Positions 52,256 through 61,118 of a stretch of 64,000 bases of DNA are shown here, piece after piece. The notes below the pieces were generated by a model, which saw only the letters and a list, made by a program, of their open reading frames with translations, was not told where the DNA came from and searched no databases. The position numbers and the translations under genes are program-made. How positions within the stretch are numbered: the stretch's first letter is position 1; the number at the start of each line of letters is the position of its first letter. The stretch is from the NCBI RefSeq assembly GCF_031846515.1, contig NZ_JAVRHO010000011.1, positions 68,848 to 132,847 on the forward strand, in the 5' to 3' direction. The DNA is from Autumnicola lenta. Its GTDB lineage: Bacteria; Bacteroidota; Bacteroidia; Flavobacteriales; Flavobacteriaceae.

Positions 52256-53060
52256 GAAGAATGTGCATAACCTATGAGAACAATGCTAAATGGTCTCAAA
52301 ACGAAAGTCCGTGTTGGCTTTTACCTGATTGTCCTGCGTAAGCCATTCTTAAGAACCCGTACTCTCTAATACGAATAATTAATTAAAAGAATAAGAACTA
52401 CAGATTATTCTTAGGTTTCTTAACCGATGTCGTTCGACCTAAAAGTACCTCGATTGTCGTAGGGGTTATTTTCCCTTCTTTTCTGAAGTTTGCCAGGTTG
52501 TTTGGTGGGTAATGAAAAGTGGTGGATATTAATCTAAGAGCAGGTATCTTTTCCATCCGAAAGGTATGGGTACCGTAACAAATCGTTCTTTTTTCTTACA
52601 GGGACATTTAATGGTTCAAATTACTATAGTAATTTTATTAAAATGAGAAGAAGGGTTAGACAAAAGTCAGCCTTTCTTCTACCTATTTTTCTACCTTCGG
52701 CAACTTTCTGTTTTGAACTGTGCCCTCTCTGCGCTCTATGGATGATCACCTGTAAGTCCAATTAGGACTCTAATTTCCTGTAACATAGTGTAGGGTGTAT
52801 TATTCACACAAAAATGAAATTATTTTCCTTACAGATACATTCCCTTACGGACGAAGAACCTGCTAAGGCATAAGAGATCAAGTCAATCTAATTTACCCAA
52901 ATGCTGCACATGTTTTCTTAAGGATTGAAAATCTGTTAGATTAGCAAATAATAAGAGAAGTAGATATGATCCATATATAGTTCAATAGAGTTTGTCAGGG
53001 TTAATTGGATATTTAAATTTTTTGAGCTTAAATTGCGATTCGCTAGAACCAGTTAATTTT
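52256..53060. other. 805-base spacer before the defence operon
   Basis: No supported ORF. Contains a perfect hairpin AAGAATAA (52387-52394) / TTATTCTT (52405-52412) without a T run, and the 12-base word AATTGGATATTT at 53003-53014. The region could be a remnant of lost genes or hold long-range regulation for the operon. Confidence 0.4.
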
Positions 53061-54206
53061 ATGAAAAAAATTTTAGATTTTATTGCCGATGAAACAGACG
53101 GAAAAAACTATAAATCTTATAAGTACTGTTTTGAATCTATTGAGATTCCCAAAATTGAATATGATGATAAAATAGGAATTCAAGTTAAAAAGAAAGGGGA
53201 AACGGATAAGAGTTTAACAAAACCCAAATCTTTAAAAATTCTAGCGGATAAACTTGCAATAGAAAGCAAACCACTATTTAAATATTTTCTTGACGGTTCT
53301 CGTCGTACCTACAAAGTTGATGATATTGCGTATGGAAAAAGACTTTATCCTATAATTGCAGGTCAAATTGGGGTGGCAGTTTGTGAAAGGAAAGATAAAC
53401 ACAGTTTCAAATCTGTAAACTTAAAAAACCCTCTAGTAATATCAATTCCGGAGAATGCTAATGCCCAAGAGGGAATTGGAAATAGTGGTTTATTTTTTAA
53501 TAATCTCATTAAAAAATTAAATGAACAGGATATTCTGCTTAAACAAAATTTAAAAATCAGTAAAATTCTACCATACAGTAGTAAACTTCTCAAAGAAAAT
53601 GATAAATATGAAGATAGAGGTGTTGCGAAAATCCAAGATGAAATGGTTGGTTTGGAGCAAAAGGTAGTATTTGATCTGGTTAAAGCCAAAAAGTTAAATG
53701 ACCAATCTTTTTTAATAAAAGACGGTTCTCTCGAATATATGAAAAGTGGTGAAGCTAGAGAATTGTCTGTAGTTAAAACAAATTATGATTGCGTTGTGGG
53801 TATATCAAAAGCTTTTAATCCCGAGGCACTATCAAATGATGTAAAAGATATTTCCAGGAGAATTGCGGAATTAAAATGCTTTCATAGAACGCCTGCTTTT
53901 ATGTATCAAACGGAAAGGATACCGGACGTGAAATTTGCAGTTTGGTATTTGAGACTACGTGATACTTTAAGCCCTTTTGATGGCATTTTAAAAATCGAAA
54001 AGATTTTAGTACGAGAAATCCAAGAGGAGGAAGGTTTAGATTCAGACGAAATAGACTTAATAAGTGCAAATATAATTAACGAACGAAATCCAGTTTGCTA
54101 TGGTAAAGACGACCGATGGGCAAAACATCTTTATCCAATTCATTTGACAGAATCATATATCAAAAGTCAATATTTAAGCGATATGCATTTTATAAATTTA
54201 TTTTAA
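53061..54206 (+). CDS. NurA-like nuclease, first gene of the candidate defence operon
   Basis: 381 residues from the ATG at 53061; an upstream TTG at 52992 would add 23 unlikely residues. The YFLDGSRRTYKVDD segment with D78-G-S matches the first conserved acidic motif of NurA. It is followed by YPIIAGQIGVAV, then CVVGISKAFNP and RDTLSPFDGILKIEKILV in the C-terminal half. NurA is a 5'-3' exonuclease that works with HerA in DNA-end resection. The HerA-like gene begins 6 bases after this stop, the usual partnership. Assignment is by motif and context. Confidence 0.75.
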   Translation: MKKILDFIADETDGKNYKSYKYCFESIEIPKIEYDDKIGIQVKKKGETDKSLTKPKSLKILADKLAIESKPLFKYFLDGSRRTYKVDDIAYGKRLYPIIAGQIGVAVCERKDKHSFKSVNLKNPLVISIPENANAQEGIGNSGLFFNNLIKKLNEQDILLKQNLKISKILPYSSKLLKENDKYEDRGVAKIQDEMVGLEQKVVFDLVKAKKLNDQSFLIKDGSLEYMKSGEARELSVVKTNYDCVVGISKAFNPEALSNDVKDISRRIAELKCFHRTPAFMYQTERIPDVKFAVWYLRLRDTLSPFDGILKIEKILVREIQEEEGLDSDEIDLISANIINERNPVCYGKDDRWAKHLYPIHLTESYIKSQYLSDMHFINLF

Positions 54207-54212
54207 TAATAT

Positions 54213-55877
54213 ATGAAAAAAATTATAGGAAAGGTAGCTGCTACGGAAAAGAAACCAACTACAATCGATGAATTTTACTTCTGGACGAATAAACAAAGAA
54301 TCTTAAATCCATTTGATGTAGTTAAAGTTGAGCATATTGATAAGTCCATTTCTTACGGAGTAATCGAGGAAATATCCCATATTACTGATTCAGCAAGCTA
54401 CTTGAGTAATTTTATTTCAAGTGATTTTGGAGATGTCTCTACAGAACCAAATATGCATCGCATAGGAATGAATTTCGTTAAAGCAAAAGTTTTAGGAAAT
54501 AATAAAAGCATTTATACACCTGTTCTAGATGGAAGTAAAGTTGGACTAGCTGAACAATCCGAAGTACTTGAAGCTTTAGGATTGGATAAAATTAAAAATC
54601 CACTAATCTGTGGGTATATGGAAATGTACCGAGATGAAGATAAAGTTACTTTACCTGTTCATTTTAATTCTCAGTTCTTGATAGGTCCAGAAGGAGCCCA
54701 TTTAAATATATCCGGAATCTCAGGATTGGCTGCAAAGACCTCTTATACAATGTTTTTAATGAAAGCTATACAAGATGAATACTTATCTAAAGGGGATGGA
54801 AATGATTCAGTTGCTTTTGTTATGTTCAATGTAAAGGGAAGGGATTTGTTAGCAATCGACGAGCCAAATGAAGATTTAGACATAGATGAAAAAGAGCGAT
54901 ACACTTCAATGTTAGGATTGAATACTGAACCTTTTAAAAATGCAAAATATTATTATCCCTTTTCAAATCATTCAAAATCTAAAACACATAGTTATGGTAA
55001 TAGTGATGATATAAATACACAGGTTGATTTGGATAAAGGTTTCAGATACAAATATAATTTTGAAGATGATAAAGAAAGTCTGGATTTACTGTTTTCAAAT
55101 GTAGAGGATTCTACTGGTACAATGGAATCAATAGTAAATTTCATATTAACAGGGCAAGGAGGATTTGGGGATATTACAACTTGGGGACAGTTTATTAATA
55201 AAGTTGGAGAATATACAAAATCTGGGCAGAAAGGAGATAAGGAAATATCCGTAATGAGTTGGAGGAAGTTTAAAAGAATAGTGACCAAAGCCTTAAACAA
55301 TGAAATTTTCAATCCAAGAGTTGTCCCGGAAAAAAGTGAAGTAAGACTCAGAGATTCGATAAAAAGCATTCAAAAAAATGATATTCATGTTATAGATATT
55401 GCAAAACTTGACCAAGATACTCAGGCATTTGTTTTTGGTGATGTGATCAGGGCGATTTACGATCTAAAACTTGGTCAAGAAGAAAGGGATGAGAACGATA
55501 TTCCTTCAAAGATTGTAATTTTTATTGACGAGCTAAATAAATATGCCTCTAAGGACATACCAAAAAACTCGCCCATTTTAAGGCAAATTATTGATATTTC
55601 TGAGCGAGGTCGTTCATTGGGTATAATTCTGTTTTCGGTAGAGCAATTCAAGAGCGCTATTCACGATAGGGTAAAAGGAAATTGTGCGACTCATGCTTAT
55701 GGGAGGACTAATGCCATAGAAATTTCAAAAGGAGATTACAGGTTCGTTCCCAATGTTTACAAAAATATGATGACACGTCTTGACCCAGGCGAATACATAA
55801 TTGAACATCCTGTTTTCCGTTCGTTATTAAATATCAAATTTCCAAGACCACTTTACAAACAATTCCCGAATGGCTAA
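54213..55877 (+). CDS. HerA-like DNA-translocating ATPase (DUF87 type)
   Basis: 554 residues. An N-terminal HAS-barrel-like domain (about 1-140: FDVVKVEHIDKSISYGVIEEI) precedes an ATPase core. The P-loop is atypical: ISGLAAKTS, keeping K175 and T176 but lacking the usual glycines. Walker B is IVIFIDELNK with D439-E440. The C-terminal IDISERGRSLGIILFSVEQF and AYGRTNAIEI match HerA/FtsK-type sensor regions. HerA forms hexamers that pump DNA into NurA. It overlaps the next gene by 8 bases. Confidence 0.82.
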   Translation: MKKIIGKVAATEKKPTTIDEFYFWTNKQRILNPFDVVKVEHIDKSISYGVIEEISHITDSASYLSNFISSDFGDVSTEPNMHRIGMNFVKAKVLGNNKSIYTPVLDGSKVGLAEQSEVLEALGLDKIKNPLICGYMEMYRDEDKVTLPVHFNSQFLIGPEGAHLNISGISGLAAKTSYTMFLMKAIQDEYLSKGDGNDSVAFVMFNVKGRDLLAIDEPNEDLDIDEKERYTSMLGLNTEPFKNAKYYYPFSNHSKSKTHSYGNSDDINTQVDLDKGFRYKYNFEDDKESLDLLFSNVEDSTGTMESIVNFILTGQGGFGDITTWGQFINKVGEYTKSGQKGDKEISVMSWRKFKRIVTKALNNEIFNPRVVPEKSEVRLRDSIKSIQKNDIHVIDIAKLDQDTQAFVFGDVIRAIYDLKLGQEERDENDIPSKIVIFIDELNKYASKDIPKNSPILRQIIDISERGRSLGIILFSVEQFKSAIHDRVKGNCATHAYGRTNAIEISKGDYRFVPNVYKNMMTRLDPGEYIIEHPVFRSLLNIKFPRPLYKQFPNG

Positions 55878-57414
55878 AATTGAAACTAAAATAGGTAAAG
55901 ACGTTATTGAGTCCCTGACATTAGGGATGTATGAAGACTCGAGATTCATCTTTCGAGAATACATACAAAATAGTGCTGATCAGATAGACAAAGCCGTTGA
56001 AGATGGATTGTTTGAAACTTTGAGGGATGGCAGAATTGAAATTGTAATTCAACCTACATCTGAATTAATAAGCATCACTGACAATGCAACAGGGATATCC
56101 AGAAATGAAGTACAGTCAATCTTAAAAAATATTGCAAAATCTACAAAAGATAGAACTAAAAACAAAGGGTTTCGAGGCATAGGTAGACTTGGTGGACTTG
56201 CTTATGCAGATAAATTAATTTTTGAAACAAGCTTTAAAGGGGAGGACGTGAAAACCTATCTTACTTGGGATGCACAGGAATTAAAATCAATTATTAATAA
56301 TCGCAGTACAAAAGAGGATGCCACAATAATTATAGACCAAGTAACTACTTTCCGAGAAGAAAAAGAATCTAGTGAGATGCACTATTTCAAGGTTACTTTA
56401 CAAGGAGTGAAAAATAAAGCCCTCTTAGATAAGGACGATATATATAATTATCTAATGATGGTTGCGCCTGTTCCTTATTCTAAAGGCTTTTTTTTTAAGG
56501 ATAAAGTTTACGATAAAGCAAGAGAGCTTGATTTTAATATCGACGAATACCTTATCTATGTAAATAAAAATCAAGTTCTCAAGTCTTATACTATGAGTAT
56601 TTATGCAGGTGATACTCAAAACAAAAAAAAGATCGATGAGATTCACGATATTGAAACTTATGAAATTCGTAATTCAAATAATCAGCTTTTAGCATGGGGA
56701 TGGTATGCAGTTTCGAATTTTACTAAAGTACTGCCTGCTATTAATACAGCTCGTTGCTTGAGACTTAGAAAGGGTAATATTCAGATTGGGTTAGAAGAGG
56801 CCTTATCCAAACTATTCAAAGAATCAAGAGGAACTAAATACTTTTTCGGCGAAGTTCACGCAATTAGTCCAGAACTAATTCCAAATTCGCGTAGAGATTA
56901 TTTCACAGAAAATAAAACCCTCAAAGAGTTTGAAAAATTTATTAAAATAAAGTTTGTTGAATTACATAACCTCTATCATTTTTCGTCAAGGGTAAGAAAT
57001 AGTCAAAAAAAAATAGATGATTTGGTCGACTTCACTAAGGTTTTTGAAGAAAAATCTAAAAATGGGGGTTTTACTGATGAAAAAGAGAAGGCTAATTTTA
57101 TAGACAAATTTGAGCAGAAGAAGGAAAAGGCTGCATCAGCAGAAGCAGAACTGAAAAAAGCAAAAGAAAAAATATCGTCTACCGACACTTCAAAGTCGAA
57201 GGTATTTGAAAATGTTGTAAAGGCAAAGAATAGGGATATAAGTAAAGTAAAAATAAAAGACAGCGGCAAATCGAAATTCATTACTGACGATATAACTACT
57301 CTCAGCCGAAAGGATAGAAAATTAGTGTCAAGGATATTTGGAGTTGTTGATATTGTACTCACACCAGATTTAGCTTCGCTATTAAAAGATAAAATAAAAG
57401 AGGAACTAAGATGA
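55870..57414 (+). CDS. Hsp90-like (GHKL) ATPase, first copy
   Basis: 514 residues. The GHKL ATP site: FREYIQNSADQID (E30, N34, D37), DNATGIS (D71-G75) and KGFRGIGRLGGLAY (G2 box, 99-112). The middle domain resembles the Hsp90/MORC S5-like domain, and a Lys/Glu-rich coiled coil occupies about 390-450. GHKL ATPases without a histidine kinase phospho-site act as ATP-gated dimer clamps. Several prokaryotic conflict systems use them. Overlaps both neighbours (8 and 4 bases). Confidence 0.85.
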   Translation: MAKIETKIGKDVIESLTLGMYEDSRFIFREYIQNSADQIDKAVEDGLFETLRDGRIEIVIQPTSELISITDNATGISRNEVQSILKNIAKSTKDRTKNKGFRGIGRLGGLAYADKLIFETSFKGEDVKTYLTWDAQELKSIINNRSTKEDATIIIDQVTTFREEKESSEMHYFKVTLQGVKNKALLDKDDIYNYLMMVAPVPYSKGFFFKDKVYDKARELDFNIDEYLIYVNKNQVLKSYTMSIYAGDTQNKKKIDEIHDIETYEIRNSNNQLLAWGWYAVSNFTKVLPAINTARCLRLRKGNIQIGLEEALSKLFKESRGTKYFFGEVHAISPELIPNSRRDYFTENKTLKEFEKFIKIKFVELHNLYHFSSRVRNSQKKIDDLVDFTKVFEEKSKNGGFTDEKEKANFIDKFEQKKEKAASAEAELKKAKEKISSTDTSKSKVFENVVKAKNRDISKVKIKDSGKSKFITDDITTLSRKDRKLVSRIFGVVDIVLTPDLASLLKDKIKEELR

Positions 57415-58721
57415 AGATATCAATTGAGAATTTCAAATCGATTTCAAAAGTTCACAATTTTGAAATTAAACCAATGACAGTTCTTTCTGGAACAAATAGT
57501 TCTGGGAAATCATCATTTGTGCAAATGCTTTTATTGATAAAAAAAACATTAGAAGATAGCTCAACCAAAAGTGTCCTTTCAATAAAAAATAGAGAATTTA
57601 AAGACATAGTTTTTAATCAAAATAAGAATAATAAAATTTTGTTTTCTATCGTCTTAGATCCTAAGGAAGTAACAATTCCACCAAATTACATCAATACTAA
57701 AGAAGTAAGTGTAGATGTTGGTTTTCAAATGAGGGATGAAAGGATATTTGTATCTGACTTTATTTTAGATTTAAAAGCAGAAGAGGGTAATTCATGGTTT
57801 TTAAAAATTAATAACGAAACTGAAAGAGCAAGCAAAGCAGAAGTGTCTAACCCTTCAACATTTATTCAGGCCTTAGATAAAACTGAATTTAGGGGTTCAA
57901 TTGATTTTGCTGCAATGATTCCACAAACTTTAACAGATACAACTGGCGATAAGTACCCGTTCAAAATAGATTGGATAAAAGACGGTTTGACGAATGTGTT
58001 TAACTCTTTTTATTATATCGGTCCAATAAGACAAAAGCCAGAAATAGCTTATAAAGAATCATTATCTAGTAGATATGTCGGTATTGCAGGTGAATACACC
58101 GCACAAATCTTAAAGGATTTTGAAAATGAAAAAGTAGACTCTTATAGTTTTAATCAAATTGATAAAAAAAGCACAACGCTACTCGAAGCTGTTAATTACT
58201 GGCTTTGTGACCAATTTAAAATTTCAAAAAAAGTTTATTCTGAAAAAAAGGAAGACTCATATCAAATTTATCTAGAGGATAATAATGGACTAAAAGTAAA
58301 TATTAAGCATGTAGGTTATGGCGTTAGTCAAGTATTACCAATAGTTGTACAAGGCTTACTTATGCCTAAAGAGGGGATTTTAATTATTGAACAACCCGAA
58401 ATTCATTTGCATCCTAAAATACAGAGTTTACTTTACGATTTTTTTTATAGCCTTACTCTAATTGATAAAAAAGTTATTGTGGAAACACATAGTAGCCATT
58501 TCATTACCCGTATGCGAAGACGAATTGCTGAGGATGAATCAAACAATATGGATGACATCATTAATTTAACCTTTATTGAGAACGGGATTTTTAGAAAGTT
58601 AGAGTTAGACGATTTTGGCACCATATTAAATTATTATCCAGAAGACTTTATTGAACAACCAGCCAAGGAAATGGATTCTATTATTAAAGCTCAGATAAAA
58701 AAAAGAAGAAAGAATGGATAG
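57411..58721 (+). CDS. AAA ATPase of the OLD/RecF-like (DUF3696) type
   Basis: 436 residues. Walker A GTNSSGKS at 27-34, preceded by the SMC-like start ISIENFKSISKV. Walker B LIIEQPEIHLHP at about 323-334, with a downstream VIVETHSSHFITRMRRRIAE motif. The FIENGIFRKLELDDFGTILNY C-terminus is typical of DUF3696 proteins. ABC/SMC-type ATPases of this kind are recurrent in defence (OLD, Gabija-like, Lamassu-like); here no Toprim nuclease domain is attached. ATGA overlap with the preceding gene. Confidence 0.85.
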   Translation: MKISIENFKSISKVHNFEIKPMTVLSGTNSSGKSSFVQMLLLIKKTLEDSSTKSVLSIKNREFKDIVFNQNKNNKILFSIVLDPKEVTIPPNYINTKEVSVDVGFQMRDERIFVSDFILDLKAEEGNSWFLKINNETERASKAEVSNPSTFIQALDKTEFRGSIDFAAMIPQTLTDTTGDKYPFKIDWIKDGLTNVFNSFYYIGPIRQKPEIAYKESLSSRYVGIAGEYTAQILKDFENEKVDSYSFNQIDKKSTTLLEAVNYWLCDQFKISKKVYSEKKEDSYQIYLEDNNGLKVNIKHVGYGVSQVLPIVVQGLLMPKEGILIIEQPEIHLHPKIQSLLYDFFYSLTLIDKKVIVETHSSHFITRMRRRIAEDESNNMDDIINLTFIENGIFRKLELDDFGTILNYYPEDFIEQPAKEMDSIIKAQIKKRRKNG

Positions 58722-59574
58722 GGCCAGGTTTGTTGCAGTTATAGATCCGTCCACTATTGTGTGGGATAAAAATGACTACCGCATCAATTCACATCATTAT
58801 ATTAGTGTTTTAGATTCATATTCAAATCTTATCTCAAATTTAGAGAAATATCCTATTTTGTTAAGTGACGAACTTTTGGAGTTGATTTTATCGGAGTTTC
58901 CATATTCTGAAACTAAAGGAAGTCTATGGGCTCTTGCAAATAGAATTAGTACTTTTTTCTCAAAAATAGATAATAAGTCATACAATGGTTCTGTTTATAA
59001 AAGAGTTAAATCTGCACCAAATCAAGTAAAGAGTCATTTTACTGAAGATTTAAAAAGCGAAGTAAATCTTTTAATTTCTTATTGTCATAACAATGAGAAT
59101 GAAAATCGAGTGTATTTTTCATTCGAGTATTTCTGGAATAACACAAACATATTAAAGACGGAGTCTGACAATATTGAATTTGAACACGCCGCTATCATTG
59201 CAGACAGAGACAATGATTTAACTGAACTTTTCAAACAACTTACACTTCAATTTCAACATAAAACGCCTAAACATGACTTATCTCAATATAAAGACAAAAA
59301 TGCTTGGCTAGTTTCAGACTCCCATGAAAGAGATAGTTTTGTAAGCCAACTAAGTTGTTTGGAAAACAAAACTGCTCAAAAACTTCTTGATAATCGTTTA
59401 GATGTAATGTTTGGTAATGAACGTTATTACAGTTATGATTATTATAATGACGTTTATGTTGTTTTTAGAGTAACGAGCAACAATATTTTTCACGCTCATG
59501 ATGAATATGACATTAATAAAGTCCCGACGGAAGTAAAAAATCATTTTAGAATCTTTAAATATGGATGGTTATGA
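58714..59574 (+). CDS. Unknown protein between the two Hsp90-like genes
   Basis: 286 residues, no family recognised. No signal or membrane segment. It begins RARFVAVIDPSTIVWDKNDY, a strand with an early aspartate that could suggest a PIN- or Toprim-like nuclease. A second region has HAAIIADRDNDLTELFKQL with clustered acidic residues, and the end has NIFHAHDEYDI. It overlaps both neighbours (8 and 4 bases), so it is certainly expressed with them. Nuclease activity is speculative. Confidence 0.7.
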   Translation: MDRARFVAVIDPSTIVWDKNDYRINSHHYISVLDSYSNLISNLEKYPILLSDELLELILSEFPYSETKGSLWALANRISTFFSKIDNKSYNGSVYKRVKSAPNQVKSHFTEDLKSEVNLLISYCHNNENENRVYFSFEYFWNNTNILKTESDNIEFEHAAIIADRDNDLTELFKQLTLQFQHKTPKHDLSQYKDKNAWLVSDSHERDSFVSQLSCLENKTAQKLLDNRLDVMFGNERYYSYDYYNDVYVVFRVTSNNIFHAHDEYDINKVPTEVKNHFRIFKYGWL

Positions 59575-61118
59575 ATGAGATCAAACCACATATTGGTAAA
59601 AATGTTATAGAGACACTTACTCTTGGGATGTATGAAGATGCTCGAATTGTATACAGAGAATATGTTCAGAACTCTGCGGACGCCATAGATGATGCTGTAG
59701 AAAAAAAATTATTATTTGATAAGTCAGAGGGTAGGATAAGTATTGCAATAAATGAAAGCAAGGGGCAAATAATTATTGAAGACAATGGTACTGGGATAAA
59801 AGCAGAAAACGTTCTCTCCTTTCTAGGGGATGTGGCTAATTCCCAAAAGGACGTCTCTAAACAAAAAGGGTTTAGAGGAATTGGAAGACTCGGGGGGTTG
59901 GGATATTGTGGCAAATTAATATTTGAAACATCTTTCCATGGGGAAGGTACTAAAAGTATTATAACCTTAGATTCAAAGTTGCTAAAATTAATTATTGAAA
60001 ATACGACAAATACAGATGACGCAGCAACCGTAATGGGTACAATTACTAGTATCAAGAAAATGCAAACCGATAAGGATTCTCATTATTTCAGAGTTACCTT
60101 AATGGAAGTTCAGAATGAAAATTTGTTAGATGAAAAATCCATTGCAGATTATCTTTCTATGGTAGCTCCAATTCCTTTCTCACCTGAATTCGAATTTAAG
60201 GAGAAGATATATGCATTTTTTCAGTCAAATAAACGTCGTTTAGACGAATATGACGTGGAATTAAGCATTAATAATCGACGACTTTATAAACCGTACAAAT
60301 CTATTTTTTATAAAACAAATAACTCAGGGACTAAAAAAGATGCAGAGCTTCTGGACGTTTCTTGTTTCACAATTCAAGATAAAGACTATGAATTATTAGC
60401 TATTGGCTGGTTTGGGATTACAGACAAATTGAATTATCAAATACCAGACGAAAATATAGAGCGTGGAGTAAGATTAAGAAAAGAGAACATCACAATTGGT
60501 AATGAACTTACCCTTAGCAAACTCTATGGTCAATCTAGGCAAAATTTAAATTATATAGGTGAAGTACATGCATTTGGTTCAGAATTCAAACCTAATGCAC
60601 GAAGAGATTACTTCAATGATTCTAAAACTACATCTGTATTAGAAGAAAAGCTTAAAAGCGTATTTGCTAAACTAGGAAGTTTAACACAAGATTCTTCGCA
60701 ACTTCATAACAGGAAAAATGATATTGAAAATTACCGCACTAAATTAGAAGAATATGAAGAAAGTATTCAAAGCGGACAATTCACTCATAAAGAAATTGTA
60801 CAGAAAAGAGATGAATTGTTAAATTCTAAAGACAAGGCAATATATTCATCGGAACAGTTATTAAAGCTTAAAGACAAATCTGCTGAAAACGAATTATTAA
60901 AAGTTATATATGAACATATTATAGGTCCGTTAAAAATAAAAATAAATGATACGGAATTTGACTTGGAGTCAAACGTTCAAACTTATCAATTAACTTTAGC
61001 TAAATTGAATGTTGAACAACGTAATTTGGTCAATGAGATTTTTACAATTATTGAAGAAAATTTCACGGTGGGAAAAGCCGAATTTATAAAAAAGAAAATA
61101 GCTGAAAAATATAATTAA
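59571..61118 (+). CDS. Hsp90-like (GHKL) ATPase, second copy
   Basis: 515 residues from the ATG at 59571, which overlaps the preceding stop as ATGA; an ATG two codons upstream is also possible. With this start the ATP-site residues fall at exactly the same numbers as in the first copy: E30, N34, D37, D71, G75 and the G2 box KGFRGIGRLGGLGY at 99-112. The rest is collinear but clearly diverged, with a coiled coil at about 380-430. The two paralogues could form a heterodimeric clamp. TAATG overlap with the radical-SAM gene. Confidence 0.85.
   Translation: MNEIKPHIGKNVIETLTLGMYEDARIVYREYVQNSADAIDDAVEKKLLFDKSEGRISIAINESKGQIIIEDNGTGIKAENVLSFLGDVANSQKDVSKQKGFRGIGRLGGLGYCGKLIFETSFHGEGTKSIITLDSKLLKLIIENTTNTDDAATVMGTITSIKKMQTDKDSHYFRVTLMEVQNENLLDEKSIADYLSMVAPIPFSPEFEFKEKIYAFFQSNKRRLDEYDVELSINNRRLYKPYKSIFYKTNNSGTKKDAELLDVSCFTIQDKDYELLAIGWFGITDKLNYQIPDENIERGVRLRKENITIGNELTLSKLYGQSRQNLNYIGEVHAFGSEFKPNARRDYFNDSKTTSVLEEKLKSVFAKLGSLTQDSSQLHNRKNDIENYRTKLEEYEESIQSGQFTHKEIVQKRDELLNSKDKAIYSSEQLLKLKDKSAENELLKVIYEHIIGPLKIKINDTEFDLESNVQTYQLTLAKLNVEQRNLVNEIFTIIEENFTVGKAEFIKKKIAEKYN

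Noticed and set aside
52992..53060. TTG start extending the NurA-like protein by 23 residues
   Set aside because: The extra segment is unlike the family and the ATG at 53061 gives a normal N-terminus.
57411..58721. Gabija or classical OLD assignment for the AAA ATPase
   Set aside because: No Toprim domain is attached and no UvrD-like helicase lies next to it; neighbours differ from those systems.
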